Positions 23,858 to 32,658 of a DNA stretch of 64,000 nucleotides are shown here, in pieces. The notes under the pieces are model-generated. The model made no database searches, had not been told where the DNA came from, and was given only the letters and a program-made list of their open reading frames with translations. The position numbers were made by a program, and so were the translations under genes. Numbering within the stretch: the first letter of the stretch is position 1; every line of letters starts with the position of its first letter. The stretch is from Cuniculiplasma sp052315315 (GTDB lineage: Archaea; Thermoplasmatota; Thermoplasmata; Thermoplasmatales; Thermoplasmataceae). The stretch covers positions 24,717-88,716 of the forward strand of contig JBLSDE010000003.1 in NCBI GenBank assembly GCA_052315315.1, written 5' to 3'.

Positions 23858-26725
23858 ATGACGGAAAATAGTGCTAATGGACCCGCATCTCCCTCATTCA
23901 CACCACCATCTGGTGGCGGAAAGGCGAGGTTGATTGCAATAATAGTGGCCATAGTAATAGTAGTCTCAGTCGGAGGATTTGCAGCATATGAGTTGGTACA
24001 AAAGCCAACTGCAAGTGTAACAAAATCATCCAATCAGGCGGTTTCAATCGAAGTGAATTTCCATACTGCCTTGAAGTCTGTGGCCTATAACTTTGGAGAT
24101 ATGCAAGCTGGTACAGTAACATCCAGTGGTGTTAGTAATGGTGTTTATGCTGACTTAAGCACTGGATTGTTATATTTGAACCATACCTATAGTGAAGGTG
24201 GTACCTTTATACTTACTGTTCAGCCGACCTTTTCCAATGGAACAGTAGGACCAATATATGAAAAGCAGTTGGTTACGGTCTCACCAAACCTGATATCATC
24301 AACCGAATCGGCCGGACTTCTTGCTGTTAACACAAGTGCATCCACAGGTCTGATATCCTCATTCACATCCAACAACATATTCACCCCAGGTGCTAAGATA
24401 TCTCTTTTGGTAGGTTACTTCACAGAACCTTCAAACACTTCTTACCAGGTATACAAACAGGTTGTAACTCCATTCTTTAATGGAACAGCACAGCCTTCAA
24501 CCACATTCAACTATGGATTCTACCATGGTTCCTATGTCCTTAACGCAACAAACGCGACTATGACAATATCAACTCCATCAAAATCCACATACGTAGTAGC
24601 AGAGGTTGCTACATATACCGGTCTGGTTAATGCAACAACTGGGGCCGTTAAAAATTCAACGTCTATAATCACATACTACAATTATCTTACAGCACCTTCA
24701 AGTGAAGTAGCTGTACTTCCTGTTGTTACACAGCCCACAAAGGCTCACGGTACATTCACAAATGCTGAATTGGAAACTGGTGGTTTTAGAACTCTCGACC
24801 CACAGCTAGCCTATGATACAGTCAGTGATGAAATACTCGCAAACACATACCAGCAGCTGACCATTTACAACGGTTCAGATGTAAGTGGTTATTCTCCATA
24901 TCTTGCAGCCTTCCTGCCAACCCCTGGCCACGGAATTAACACACATTACCACAACTACACAGTCCATGCAACCACTGCACAAGGCGCAAGTGGGAACTTC
25001 AATTACGCCGTAAATGTGACACCTGGTGAAAACTACACATGGACAATAAGGGCAAACGCAACCTTCTGGAACGGTCAGCCAGTTACTGCCTATGATGTGT
25101 ATTACTCTCTTGTGAGAGATCTCTTATTCACATCAAATGCAAACAACCCAGGATGGATCATAGCCCAGTATCTGTTACCCGGTAACTATTATGCATCTAA
25201 CACATACTATAACATAACCCAGAACCTAACATACAGCAACACGACTAACCAGGTATTTATGCACTTCCAGAAGCCAATGGCTGAAGCGCTGGTTTACCAG
25301 ATATTCTATACATCCGGAACCTACATAACAAGCGCTCAGTGGTTAATTGAGCACGGTGCAGGAATAACCTTTTCACCCGCTGGATTTAAAGCTTACATAA
25401 ACCAGGCATACCCATCAGATCACAACACCTATGTGGAGTTCCATATAGATGCAAACGGACCATACACCCTGTTCTCCGAATCTCAGGCGGCAAAGGTTGT
25501 TCTTCAGGCAAATCCCAACTTCACGTCTCCAAATAAGTGGGTTCTTTACCCATCATATGAGTACATCGTGATAGAATATATCGCAGAGCCCTCTACCACA
25601 TATCTGGATCTTGAGAGCGGTGCCTCGCAGGCCGCTGGTATACCTACATCATCATGGAATGAGGTTCAGGCATTGCAGAAGGCTGGAAAGGTCAATGTTG
25701 CTAGTGGACCATCCATAGATATATTCTGGTACAATTTCAATGCAAACGTTAATCTCACGATGGCTTCAGCAGCCACACCTGGAATAAATATGCCATTCGA
25801 TATGTTCACCTCAATACACGCCAGAAGAGCCTTTGCATTTGCTTACCCACACGACTTCTACCTTAACCAGGATGTTGGTAATGCACTGTTTAACACGCAA
25901 TTTGCAGTTAACTATGCCGGTATGATACCTGATGGTATGATAGGTGGAGTTTCATTTTCACAACTCAACAGCTCAGCAAACCAGTCATGGATCTCACAGG
26001 ACGGTATATCATACAACATGGCTGCAGCTATGTCAAACTGGCAGGTATTCCTTAAACACTGGAATAACAATTCCAACATACAGAGTCTTGGTATGACCAT
26101 AACCAAGAACAGTGCTGGTGACTATATTTACAAGGGAGCTAAACTGGAAATACCCATATACATATTCTCCGCAGATCCAGTGGATCTTAACGGGGCAACT
26201 GCCTGGGGCAGCAATCTGTCTAAGATAATAACCGGGGCAAGCTTCCCTGTTATACCAACTGCATTCCCAACACTGCTCGGAAACCAGGTACAGGGACAGA
26301 ACCCAATGCCAATATACTTACTTGGATGGGCTCCGGACTATCCATTCCCAACAGATTACCTGAACCCAATGGCAAACCCATTGAACACAACCACATACCC
26401 AGGACCAAACGACTTTACACCCTGGTGGTTCGGCTACAACACATCAAACCCATACCACAATGTAACTGAGGCCATGATAATGAAACAGATGCTTGCAGAT
26501 TATGCAAACGGTACCAACCAGGTAAGCACACAGGCTGCACTGAAGTACTTCTGGATGGAAAACAGAGACCTCATAAACATGACATACTACGTATACACTG
26601 AACAGGTTAACGAATTCCTTGTACTCTCATCAACAGTGAACTTCACTCAGGCAGAAGCCTACCAGATGAACACGGTTTGGTTCGGTGCTTACTATCTGTA
26701 CAACGATATGGCTCCGGCAAGCTGA
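23858..26725 (+). CDS. Peptide-binding protein of the ABC importer (SBP family 5), very large
   Basis: 955 residues from the ATG chosen by its Shine-Dalgarno. A Pro/Gly-rich cytosolic start is followed by one membrane helix (ARLIAIIVAIVIVVSVGGFAAYELV), so the protein is probably N-terminally anchored outside the cell. Then come about 270 beta-rich residues, full of N-glycosylation sequons, absent from bacterial family-5 proteins. The SBP domain proper starts near TNAELETGGFRTLDPQLAYDT and runs to the end. No lipobox or cysteine anchor is seen. Codon use favours C-ending Asn, Tyr and Thr codons, unlike neighbours, suggesting high expression. It sits just downstream of the permease/ATPase genes. 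Confidence 0.9.
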   Translation: MTENSANGPASPSFTPPSGGGKARLIAIIVAIVIVVSVGGFAAYELVQKPTASVTKSSNQAVSIEVNFHTALKSVAYNFGDMQAGTVTSSGVSNGVYADLSTGLLYLNHTYSEGGTFILTVQPTFSNGTVGPIYEKQLVTVSPNLISSTESAGLLAVNTSASTGLISSFTSNNIFTPGAKISLLVGYFTEPSNTSYQVYKQVVTPFFNGTAQPSTTFNYGFYHGSYVLNATNATMTISTPSKSTYVVAEVATYTGLVNATTGAVKNSTSIITYYNYLTAPSSEVAVLPVVTQPTKAHGTFTNAELETGGFRTLDPQLAYDTVSDEILANTYQQLTIYNGSDVSGYSPYLAAFLPTPGHGINTHYHNYTVHATTAQGASGNFNYAVNVTPGENYTWTIRANATFWNGQPVTAYDVYYSLVRDLLFTSNANNPGWIIAQYLLPGNYYASNTYYNITQNLTYSNTTNQVFMHFQKPMAEALVYQIFYTSGTYITSAQWLIEHGAGITFSPAGFKAYINQAYPSDHNTYVEFHIDANGPYTLFSESQAAKVVLQANPNFTSPNKWVLYPSYEYIVIEYIAEPSTTYLDLESGASQAAGIPTSSWNEVQALQKAGKVNVASGPSIDIFWYNFNANVNLTMASAATPGINMPFDMFTSIHARRAFAFAYPHDFYLNQDVGNALFNTQFAVNYAGMIPDGMIGGVSFSQLNSSANQSWISQDGISYNMAAAMSNWQVFLKHWNNNSNIQSLGMTITKNSAGDYIYKGAKLEIPIYIFSADPVDLNGATAWGSNLSKIITGASFPVIPTAFPTLLGNQVQGQNPMPIYLLGWAPDYPFPTDYLNPMANPLNTTTYPGPNDFTPWWFGYNTSNPYHNVTEAMIMKQMLADYANGTNQVSTQAALKYFWMENRDLINMTYYVYTEQVNEFLVLSSTVNFTQAEAYQMNTVWFGAYYLYNDMAPAS

Positions 26726-26727
26726 TA

Positions 26728-26760
26728 ATAAAAATTTTTTAATTTTTTATACTATTTTTT
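26728..26760 (+). terminator. T-rich terminator after the binding-protein gene
   Basis: Three T runs (TTTTTT, TTTTTT and TTTTTT) follow the stop codon within 35 bp, the usual form of an archaeal intrinsic terminator without a hairpin. Confidence 0.55.
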
Positions 26761-26810
26761 AATAACCTGATGTGCAAAATTTAATTTTCATTCTTTTAAC
26801 TGAAATTTTA

Positions 26811-27674
26811 ATGACACCGTTCATTGTTTACGTGGTTGTTTACGTTTCAAAAAACTATTCTAAAATGAACAATGTTTCCATATCTGTTGTCCTGTTCCTG
26901 TTATCAATGATGTCCGGTATGTTGAACTCCATTAACTATTACATCATATTTCCCAATGGTTTTATTAATAATGTTGCTGCCTTCAATATTTCAATGTTTG
27001 AAATGTCTGTCATTCTTTCATATCTTCTTTTGGAGGGTTTTAACGGCAATTTAAGGAACATGAATCCTTCTCACGCAAAATGGTTTGCAGTTCTTGTTGG
27101 CTGGAATGAGGTTTCAATGGCCTTTCTATTATACACTCTTGCCTATGGTTTTGGAACCCGGGGAATCTATACCAACACATTAAACCTCATAGGTGCATCT
27201 GTCACAAACTATCTTTTTCTAATTCCAATGATAATAGAGATGTTATTTGTGCTCCTTCTGAGGATTCACGGTGGCATATCCAGAAGAATTATGGAATCCG
27301 TAATATTGATGCAGCTTGCAGATCCTGCCCTGATAGGTAATTCAATCTATGTAACCTATGGTTCTGTGATATTCTCCATAGTTATGATTCTTGTAATATA
27401 TTATGTATTTTCCTACGCATTTAAGAATAGAAACGAATTGACAGGCAACTGGAAGAGGGAGCTTAACTATTTCATATTCATACTTGTTCTATCAATTCTG
27501 GGACTGATAGAACCAATTCTGATCAGTGGCGCATTCGGAATAAAGTGGCTCATATTTTCCATTTCAATGGTTGCTTCAATGATATATTACTTTACTATCT
27601 CCTTCAAGGTTTTTGATTTTCCGGATTACCATAAAAGAAAGAACAAGGGTGAGGAGATTGTGGTACCGATTTAA
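26811..27674 (+). CDS. Polytopic membrane protein, paralogue of the N-terminal half of the membrane polyferredoxin
   Basis: 287 residues from ATG 26811 (a GTG at 26772 also opens the frame), with about eight membrane helices and a basic cytosolic tail. No known family recognised. It aligns along its length with residues 1-260 of the convergent gene at 27714-29729: LSMMSGML against LSMMNGML, NEVSMAFLL against DEFLMSLDF, YLFLIPMIIEML against YWFIFPMSLEML, in the same order and spacing. It lacks any ferredoxin domain. An AATTTAATTTT box lies about 27 bp before the ATG, so it has its own leaderless promoter. Confidence 0.8.
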   Translation: MTPFIVYVVVYVSKNYSKMNNVSISVVLFLLSMMSGMLNSINYYIIFPNGFINNVAAFNISMFEMSVILSYLLLEGFNGNLRNMNPSHAKWFAVLVGWNEVSMAFLLYTLAYGFGTRGIYTNTLNLIGASVTNYLFLIPMIIEMLFVLLLRIHGGISRRIMESVILMQLADPALIGNSIYVTYGSVIFSIVMILVIYYVFSYAFKNRNELTGNWKRELNYFIFILVLSILGLIEPILISGAFGIKWLIFSISMVASMIYYFTISFKVFDFPDYHKRKNKGEEIVVPI

Positions 27675-27713
27675 TTGGAATCTAAAATTTAATAAATTTT
27701 AAAACAGATTGGG

Positions 27714-29729
27714 TTAATCATCCCTTTTGTCTTTCTCCATCATTCTCACTTCAGTTCTTTTCCCTTTTCCTATTCTTCCTCTTATGAAGTGCCTTACGTC
27801 GTAGAAGAATATGTTATCATATGGGCATGCCTCCACGCAGTCTCCTATGCCAACACATCTAGAATTTTTAAATTCCCCTCCTTTAATGAAACTTCCGGGT
27901 TGGGAGGATAGACCAACAGGGCAAGCTGTTGCACAATCTTTAGTTTTACATTCAATGCACTGATTTGAATTTTTAACCTTAAGTTTGAAAAATCCAAATT
28001 TTCCAATCCATCTGTTGAAATTACCCCAGTGGCAATATCCTGTATTAATGCATCCATAAGAGCCAAAATAGGGCATTGTGATGAACACAGCGTACCAGAT
28101 CATGTCAAATAGGAAAATATAAATGAAAACAAGAGGATCTGAGCCATACATTGTAAGATTCAGGTAACCAAAATTATCCATTAGTGAAATAACAGATGCA
28201 ATTCCAAGGGATGCATACACAGTAAGCGATACGCCCCGGTATATTTTGTTCTCTCTCTCAGCAGGAATTGTTATTTTTTTGGCCAGATTTCCCTGTCTGT
28301 TGAATTTCTTCATAGAATCATAAAAGGTACCCTGATACATAAGAGGAGCAGTGCAAAAAACGGAACATAACTGTCTGGCACCAAAAAGAAGTGATAATAT
28401 TCCGCTGATCAGATAGGTAAGCAACATAGGTATTATAAGAGCCGCTGCAAGTCCACCACCAGTTCCTATACCCATGCTCCATCCAATGAATGGATAGTCC
28501 TGGGGATTTGCAAGAACAAAGGATGGGAGCAAAATGGAGTAAACACCGTAGGCCATTATCATCAATGCCATTCTGACCCTGTTTTCAGGGTTCTTTGTCT
28601 TCATAATCTTGAGAACCACCAGTGATCCCATTTCAGCGCCCATCATTATTAAGAACCATGGTGATCCCGTTACTCCGCCTATAAAGACAACAGAGTTGAA
28701 AAGGAAGGCAAGCAGAATAGTGGGGCTTAAAGTGAATGGTGCAAGTCCCAGGCTCCCTATGAATGACGATGCTCCATAGTACTGGAAGTCAAAGGTTGCA
28801 CCCATTGCAAATTCTGCAAGAAATATATTTAACAGGAACATTGTGGACCATTTTCTGTCTGCAAGCCAGTATACCTTACCATGACCTTCGAAATAGTTTT
28901 TCCTCAAAACGGCAGACAGATAAAGGGTCATTTCAATAACTATGGATATTCCAAGGACTATAAGATTTCCATATAACTGGTATAACATTACCCCGAGCAT
29001 CATAAGGAAATAGGTGAAAATAATCCTGTTAAGATAGGCAGAGAAATTTTTTTCTGCATATTCCTTTCTGTAAAGATACTCAAAGAGAAGAATGAACAGT
29101 GCAGTCATTATGGATCCACCAAGGTAAACTGCCAAACCTTCCCATAAACCGTTAATTATTGCTGATGGGGTTAGAAACATAACTGCAGACTGAAAAGTTA
29201 TGAACACAAGACCAATCCTGGTCTCATCTCTTAATGAAAAAATGGCAGTAATAAGCATTTCCAGAGACATTGGGAAGATGAACCAGTATGAGGTCAGAGG
29301 ATAGAATACAACATTGAGAACGTTTCCGCCATAAAAGGCGATGAAACTTCTGCCAGACACAATAGAAATAAAATCAAGGCTCATGAGAAATTCATCAAAT
29401 ATTGTAAAGATAACATAAATCCCCAAATTAACGCCTCTGGATGAAGAACCTTCAAGTGTCTTAACAAATTCAATCATGGGGTAGATTAATTCAATACCCA
29501 TTATGGCCGATGAAAGAAGGATAACATCCTCTATGTTAAATGGCAAATAGCCAGAAAGATAAACGGCAGGGCCCAGAAGCATGCCATTCATCATGGAGAG
29601 AAAGATGTAAGAAATTATCTTCTTTATCTGGTTATCAGCATTTCGCGCATAAACTATAATCCATGATGTGAAAATTCCCATTAAAGCTGCCAGAAAATAG
29701 AGTATTAAATTAACAGTTTCACTCGACAT
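27714..29729 (-). CDS. Membrane polyferredoxin: paralogous membrane domain fused to NapH-like domain and 4Fe-4S ferredoxin tail
   Basis: 671 residues. The N-terminal half (about 1-430) has some 12 membrane helices, the first 260 residues being homologous to the neighbouring 26811-27674 product. Next is a membrane part with Cys motifs (QLCSVFCTAPL; GCINTGYCHWG) resembling NapH/CcoG-type electron-transfer proteins, then a cytosolic ferredoxin tail. Cluster 1 ligands are C591, C594, C599, C603 (CIECKTKDCATACP). Cluster 2 has C625, C631, C635, but Ile628 replaces the second Cys (CVGIGDCVEACP), so it may hold a 3Fe-4S centre or none. Donor and acceptor are unknown. Confidence 0.82.
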   Translation of the reverse strand: MSSETVNLILYFLAALMGIFTSWIIVYARNADNQIKKIISYIFLSMMNGMLLGPAVYLSGYLPFNIEDVILLSSAIMGIELIYPMIEFVKTLEGSSSRGVNLGIYVIFTIFDEFLMSLDFISIVSGRSFIAFYGGNVLNVVFYPLTSYWFIFPMSLEMLITAIFSLRDETRIGLVFITFQSAVMFLTPSAIINGLWEGLAVYLGGSIMTALFILLFEYLYRKEYAEKNFSAYLNRIIFTYFLMMLGVMLYQLYGNLIVLGISIVIEMTLYLSAVLRKNYFEGHGKVYWLADRKWSTMFLLNIFLAEFAMGATFDFQYYGASSFIGSLGLAPFTLSPTILLAFLFNSVVFIGGVTGSPWFLIMMGAEMGSLVVLKIMKTKNPENRVRMALMIMAYGVYSILLPSFVLANPQDYPFIGWSMGIGTGGGLAAALIIPMLLTYLISGILSLLFGARQLCSVFCTAPLMYQGTFYDSMKKFNRQGNLAKKITIPAERENKIYRGVSLTVYASLGIASVISLMDNFGYLNLTMYGSDPLVFIYIFLFDMIWYAVFITMPYFGSYGCINTGYCHWGNFNRWIGKFGFFKLKVKNSNQCIECKTKDCATACPVGLSSQPGSFIKGGEFKNSRCVGIGDCVEACPYDNIFFYDVRHFIRGRIGKGKRTEVRMMEKDKRDD

Positions 29730-29736
29730 ATTACAG

Positions 29737-29758
29737 CCATTCAGATATTTTTGAATGG
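29737..29758. promoter_or_regulatory. Dyad between TATA box and start of the polyferredoxin gene
   Basis: CCATTCA (29737-29743) and TGAATGG (29752-29758) are perfect inverted arms around an 8-bp AT spacer. On the minus strand TTTAATATCC lies just upstream (about 29757-29767), which would place the start of transcription at the edge of the dyad. A repressor site is likely; it might instead be the terminator of arsB, whose stop is at 29776. Confidence 0.45.
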
Positions 29759-29775
29759 ATATTAAAGGTTAATGT

Positions 29776-31083
29776 TTACATATAGGGTGAAATGGCATAG
29801 AGGGAAAATAGAGTCAGGGTAAGAACTGGCATACCCACAATAATTCCGGTTTTCATATAATCCCATGTGCTTATTTTAAAATCTCCCTTTTTCTCTATCA
29901 TGTAGAGCCAAACAAGTGTGGCCAGCGAACCTATTGGAGTAAATTTTGGACCTATATCATTTCCTATTGCATTTGTTAACAATATGTTGCCGGTCAATTT
30001 AGCATGCTGCAGGGCAAGGTCACCCAGTAGTACAGAAGGTAAATTATTCATAATGGATGCAGTAAATGCAAACAGATAACCTGTTAAAATATAGTTCAGG
30101 CCAAAGGGGTATTTCCATATTCTTAAAAGTACATCAGAAACTATTGAAGTCAGGCCTGCATTGGCCATGGCAAAAACAACAATGTACATTCCTATGGAGA
30201 AGAATATTATCTGCCAAGGGGCCTCCTTTACAGGTTTTACATAACTTATCCTCTTTCCGTTTTTTGCAATAATTAAAAGTATTGCGGCTGCAGGCATTGA
30301 GATCAGTGCAACTGGTATCGAAAAATAACCGCCTACTGAATAAGAAATAATGAGGGTCACTATCACTGGAAAGAACAGCCTGAATATTGTTGGATCCTTA
30401 ATCTCATTTGTATCAAATTCCACCTGGTCTTTAACACTTTTCGGTATGTCCTTTCTGAAAAAGAGATAGAGGAAAAGGAGACTGGACCCAACACTTACAA
30501 GGTCAGGAACCATCATAGTGTACATATATGGAAAGAAGTTTATGCCAAAATAGGTGGCTGCAATTATATTCACCAAATTGCTCACAAGCAAAGGTATACT
30601 TGCTGAATCCGCTATAAATCCGATTGCCATGATGTAGGCAAGGAGTGTTTTGCCTTTTAATCCTGCCCTGTAAAGGAGTGAAATAATTATGGGAGTCATC
30701 ACAAGGGCAGTGCCATCATTGGCAAAAACTGCTGAAATGAATGCTCCACCAAGTGTTATGAATATGAAAAGTTTTATCCCGCTCCCCCTTGACAACTTCA
30801 GTAGCCTGACTGAGAGATATTGGAATACACCAGCCTCATCAAAAACCAGTGATATGATCACCACTGATACAAATGTAAGGGTGGCATTCCAGACTATGGA
30901 AATTACCCTTATTACATCCATCAGGGATGTTAGTCCGGTAACCAGGGTCAGAGCTGCACCCAAAAGCGCAGAATACCCTATTCCGATATTTTTAGGCTTC
31001 CTTATCACAAGGAGCATTGAAAATATGAAAATAGAAATAGAAGCTATGAAATTAATTGTTTGAATTTGCAAGTTCCCGTACAA
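29776..31083 (-). CDS. arsB: Arsenite efflux permease (ArsB/NhaD ion transporter family)
   Basis: 435 residues with about 11 membrane helices; family features include the long hydrophobic repeats and the conserved ANDGTALVMTPI and NNLPSVLLGDLAL motifs of the ArsB/NhaD fold. Exports arsenite (or antimonite) made by the arsenate reductase. It overlaps the 3' end of arsC by 32 bp and is the third gene of arsR-arsC-arsB on the minus strand. No arsA ATPase is adjacent, so export would be driven by membrane potential. Confidence 0.9.
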   Translation of the reverse strand: MYGNLQIQTINFIASISIFIFSMLLVIRKPKNIGIGYSALLGAALTLVTGLTSLMDVIRVISIVWNATLTFVSVVIISLVFDEAGVFQYLSVRLLKLSRGSGIKLFIFITLGGAFISAVFANDGTALVMTPIIISLLYRAGLKGKTLLAYIMAIGFIADSASIPLLVSNLVNIIAATYFGINFFPYMYTMMVPDLVSVGSSLLFLYLFFRKDIPKSVKDQVEFDTNEIKDPTIFRLFFPVIVTLIISYSVGGYFSIPVALISMPAAAILLIIAKNGKRISYVKPVKEAPWQIIFFSIGMYIVVFAMANAGLTSIVSDVLLRIWKYPFGLNYILTGYLFAFTASIMNNLPSVLLGDLALQHAKLTGNILLTNAIGNDIGPKFTPIGSLATLVWLYMIEKKGDFKISTWDYMKTGIIVGMPVLTLTLFSLYAISPYM

Positions 31084-31453
31084 GTGATTCTATCCTGTCT
31101 CTTATCCTTTTAACTTCTTCCTTTGTCTTACCCTTTGGGTCGTCCAGTCCCCAGTCAACCATTTTCTTTTTCATGGAGGAGACGAGTGGAGCCGGACATG
31201 AATCTTCAACAGAACATCCCATTATAACCACAAGATCTGCATTGTCAACCATTTCCCTCGTCATCATCCTTGGTTTATGGTCGCTTATTGGTACACCAAT
31301 TTCATTCATCACCTCCCGAACAACAGGATTAACTTCCGCAGAGGGAACTGTTCCTGCGCTTATGCAATCAATCCCATATTTCTTTCCAAAGGCCTCTGCC
31401 ATCTTGCTTCTTCCAGCATTCTCAACGCATACAAAGAGGACCTTTCCTTTCAT
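31052..31453 (-). CDS. arsC: Arsenate reductase, low-molecular-weight phosphatase type
   Basis: 133 residues. The phosphatase-like P-loop VCVENAGRSKMAEAF (C-x5-R-S) is at the N-terminus, with GTVPSAEVNPVVREVMNEIG and the second half Cys-containing loop MGCSVEDSCPAPL, which offers the resolving cysteines of thioredoxin-coupled ArsC; DWGLDDPKG completes the family pattern. Reduces arsenate to arsenite for export by ArsB. Overlaps arsR by 4 bp and arsB by 32 bp. Confidence 0.93.
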   Translation of the reverse strand: MKGKVLFVCVENAGRSKMAEAFGKKYGIDCISAGTVPSAEVNPVVREVMNEIGVPISDHKPRMMTREMVDNADLVVIMGCSVEDSCPAPLVSSMKKKMVDWGLDDPKGKTKEEVKRIRDRIESLVRELANSNN

Positions 31454-31773
31454 TTTGTCACCTCAATGATCCATTTATCCATGATATTTTTCTCGGCGTG
31501 ATAGTAGATCCATTTTCCCTCTCTACGGCCTGAAATTAAACCAGCGTTTAACAGTACTTTCAAGGCTCCTGAGACTGTTGACTGTGGGAGTTCTGTAATC
31601 TCCTCTAACTGGCATACGCAGAGTTCTTCCCGAAGGAGAATTTCATAAATTCCGAATCTTATTTGATCTCCAAGAGCCTTGTGCACCAGGGTCTTCCTAG
31701 CATTCCCAGGATCAGAGAAAATTGATTTCAGATTTCGAAGCATGGAGTTATCAATTGTCTTACATTGATTCAT
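31450..31773 (-). CDS. arsR: ArsR-family metalloid-responsive repressor
   Basis: Winged-helix repressor: ALGDQIRFGIYEILLREELCVCQLEEITELPQSTVSGALKVLLNAGLISGRREGKWIYYH. The CVC pair (ELCVCQL) at the start of the recognition helix unit is the classic As(III)/Sb(III) site. The frame also has starts at 31812 and 31830. I prefer ATG 31773 because the strong TATATATAG box (about 31813-31823) and a near-perfect operator (31772-31799) would then lie upstream; with ATG 31812 the operator would be inside the gene. Head of the ars operon. Confidence 0.9.
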   Translation of the reverse strand: MNQCKTIDNSMLRNLKSIFSDPGNARKTLVHKALGDQIRFGIYEILLREELCVCQLEEITELPQSTVSGALKVLLNAGLISGRREGKWIYYHAEKNIMDKWIIEVTK

Positions 31774-31799
31774 ATCATCATATCCGAATATGACGATAT
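31772..31799. promoter_or_regulatory. Probable ArsR operator
   Basis: Inverted 12-bp arms, ATATCATCATAT (31772-31783) and ATATGACGATAT (31788-31799), match at 11 of 12 positions around CCGA. The dyad covers the expected start of transcription of arsRCB, downstream of TATATATAG, so a bound dimer would block initiation; arsenite binding to the CVC motif would release it. Confidence 0.6.
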
Positions 31800-31852
31800 T
31801 ATGTTTTTCCATATAAACTATATATATCACATAAAAGAAAGTACTGAAAAAA

Positions 31853-31935
31853 CGCTGGGAGGGAGATTCGAACTCCCGAGCTACGAGAGCACAGGCTTTC
31901 CAGACCTGCGCCTTACCAGACTAGGCTACCCCAGC
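31853..31935 (-). tRNA. tRNA-Ser (GGA)
   Basis: Class II tRNA with a long variable arm. Acceptor GCTGGGG pairs with TCCCAGC (last pair G-T), discriminator G73. The anticodon stem CAGGT/GCCTG holds loop CTGGAAA, anticodon GGA. T arm GGGAG-TTCGAAT-CTCCC. CCA is not encoded, and TTTTTT follows the 3' end on the minus strand. No intron. Its body is nearly identical to that of the tRNA-Ser at 32659-32741. Confidence 0.93.
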
Positions 31936-32057
31936 TTATCCGCTTAATTCTTATTTTGTATTTATCATTTTAGAATGATACTTCGGAGCTACCTGATACT
32001 TAATATGTGAGGTAAAGTATTTATTGTCCTGAAAGTTATAAGAAAAGCGGGTTAAAT

Positions 32058-32513
32058 ATGACAGAAATAAAAGTAAAAAAAATTCTATGTGCTTACGATT
32101 TTTCTGAGGAATCCAAAAAGGCCTTGGAAATGGCTTTTTTTCTCTCTGAGTCCATTATGGATTGTGAACTCTTGATTTTGAATGTGTACAGACCAATACC
32201 AACTCCTGTTGGAGACTTCACTGGTGCCACAGATTCTTTCCTTGATGATAATGAGAAGGCCCTCGAAAACAACAGGAAAAAACTACACAGGGTAGTCGAA
32301 GAAATAAAGAAGGATCGCAATATAGAAAAGTGCAGTGGCGTGGTGGTAATGGGAAATCCGGTGGAAGAGATTCTTCACGTTATAGAAAAGGAAAAACCGG
32401 ACCTTGTAATCATGGGAAACAAGAAGCATGGGTTTAAAAAGGGAATCATTCTTGGTTCCGTTTCAGAAAGAGTTTCCGCAAATTCACCAGTTTCGGTTCT
32501 CATTGCAAGATAG
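32058..32513 (+). CDS. Universal stress protein UspA family
   Basis: 151-residue ATP-binding Usp domain: N-terminal strand KKILCAYDFSEESKKALEMA and the nucleotide loop VIMGNKKHGFKKGIILGSVSERVSANSPVSVLI (G-x2-G-x9-G-S pattern). Cytosolic; role in stress or transport regulation is known only at the family level. Stands alone between the two tRNA-Ser genes, on the opposite strand. Confidence 0.88.
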   Translation: MTEIKVKKILCAYDFSEESKKALEMAFFLSESIMDCELLILNVYRPIPTPVGDFTGATDSFLDDNEKALENNRKKLHRVVEEIKKDRNIEKCSGVVVMGNPVEEILHVIEKEKPDLVIMGNKKHGFKKGIILGSVSERVSANSPVSVLIAR

Positions 32514-32658
32514 TAAAAATCCTTTAATTTCCATAAGTTTTTTATTATATATTTAAAAACGGCATTCGGAGCAATATTTCATTCCATTCTTTATTTCAGT
32601 TCGCACCAAATTGTTTTATTCAAATAATACAGAAGCAGAAGAAGTGATAATTTTTCCA

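Noticed and set aside
31765..31947. 60-codon frame across the tRNA-Ser(GGA) gene
   Set aside because: Covers a clear tRNA and the ars operator; a shadow frame.
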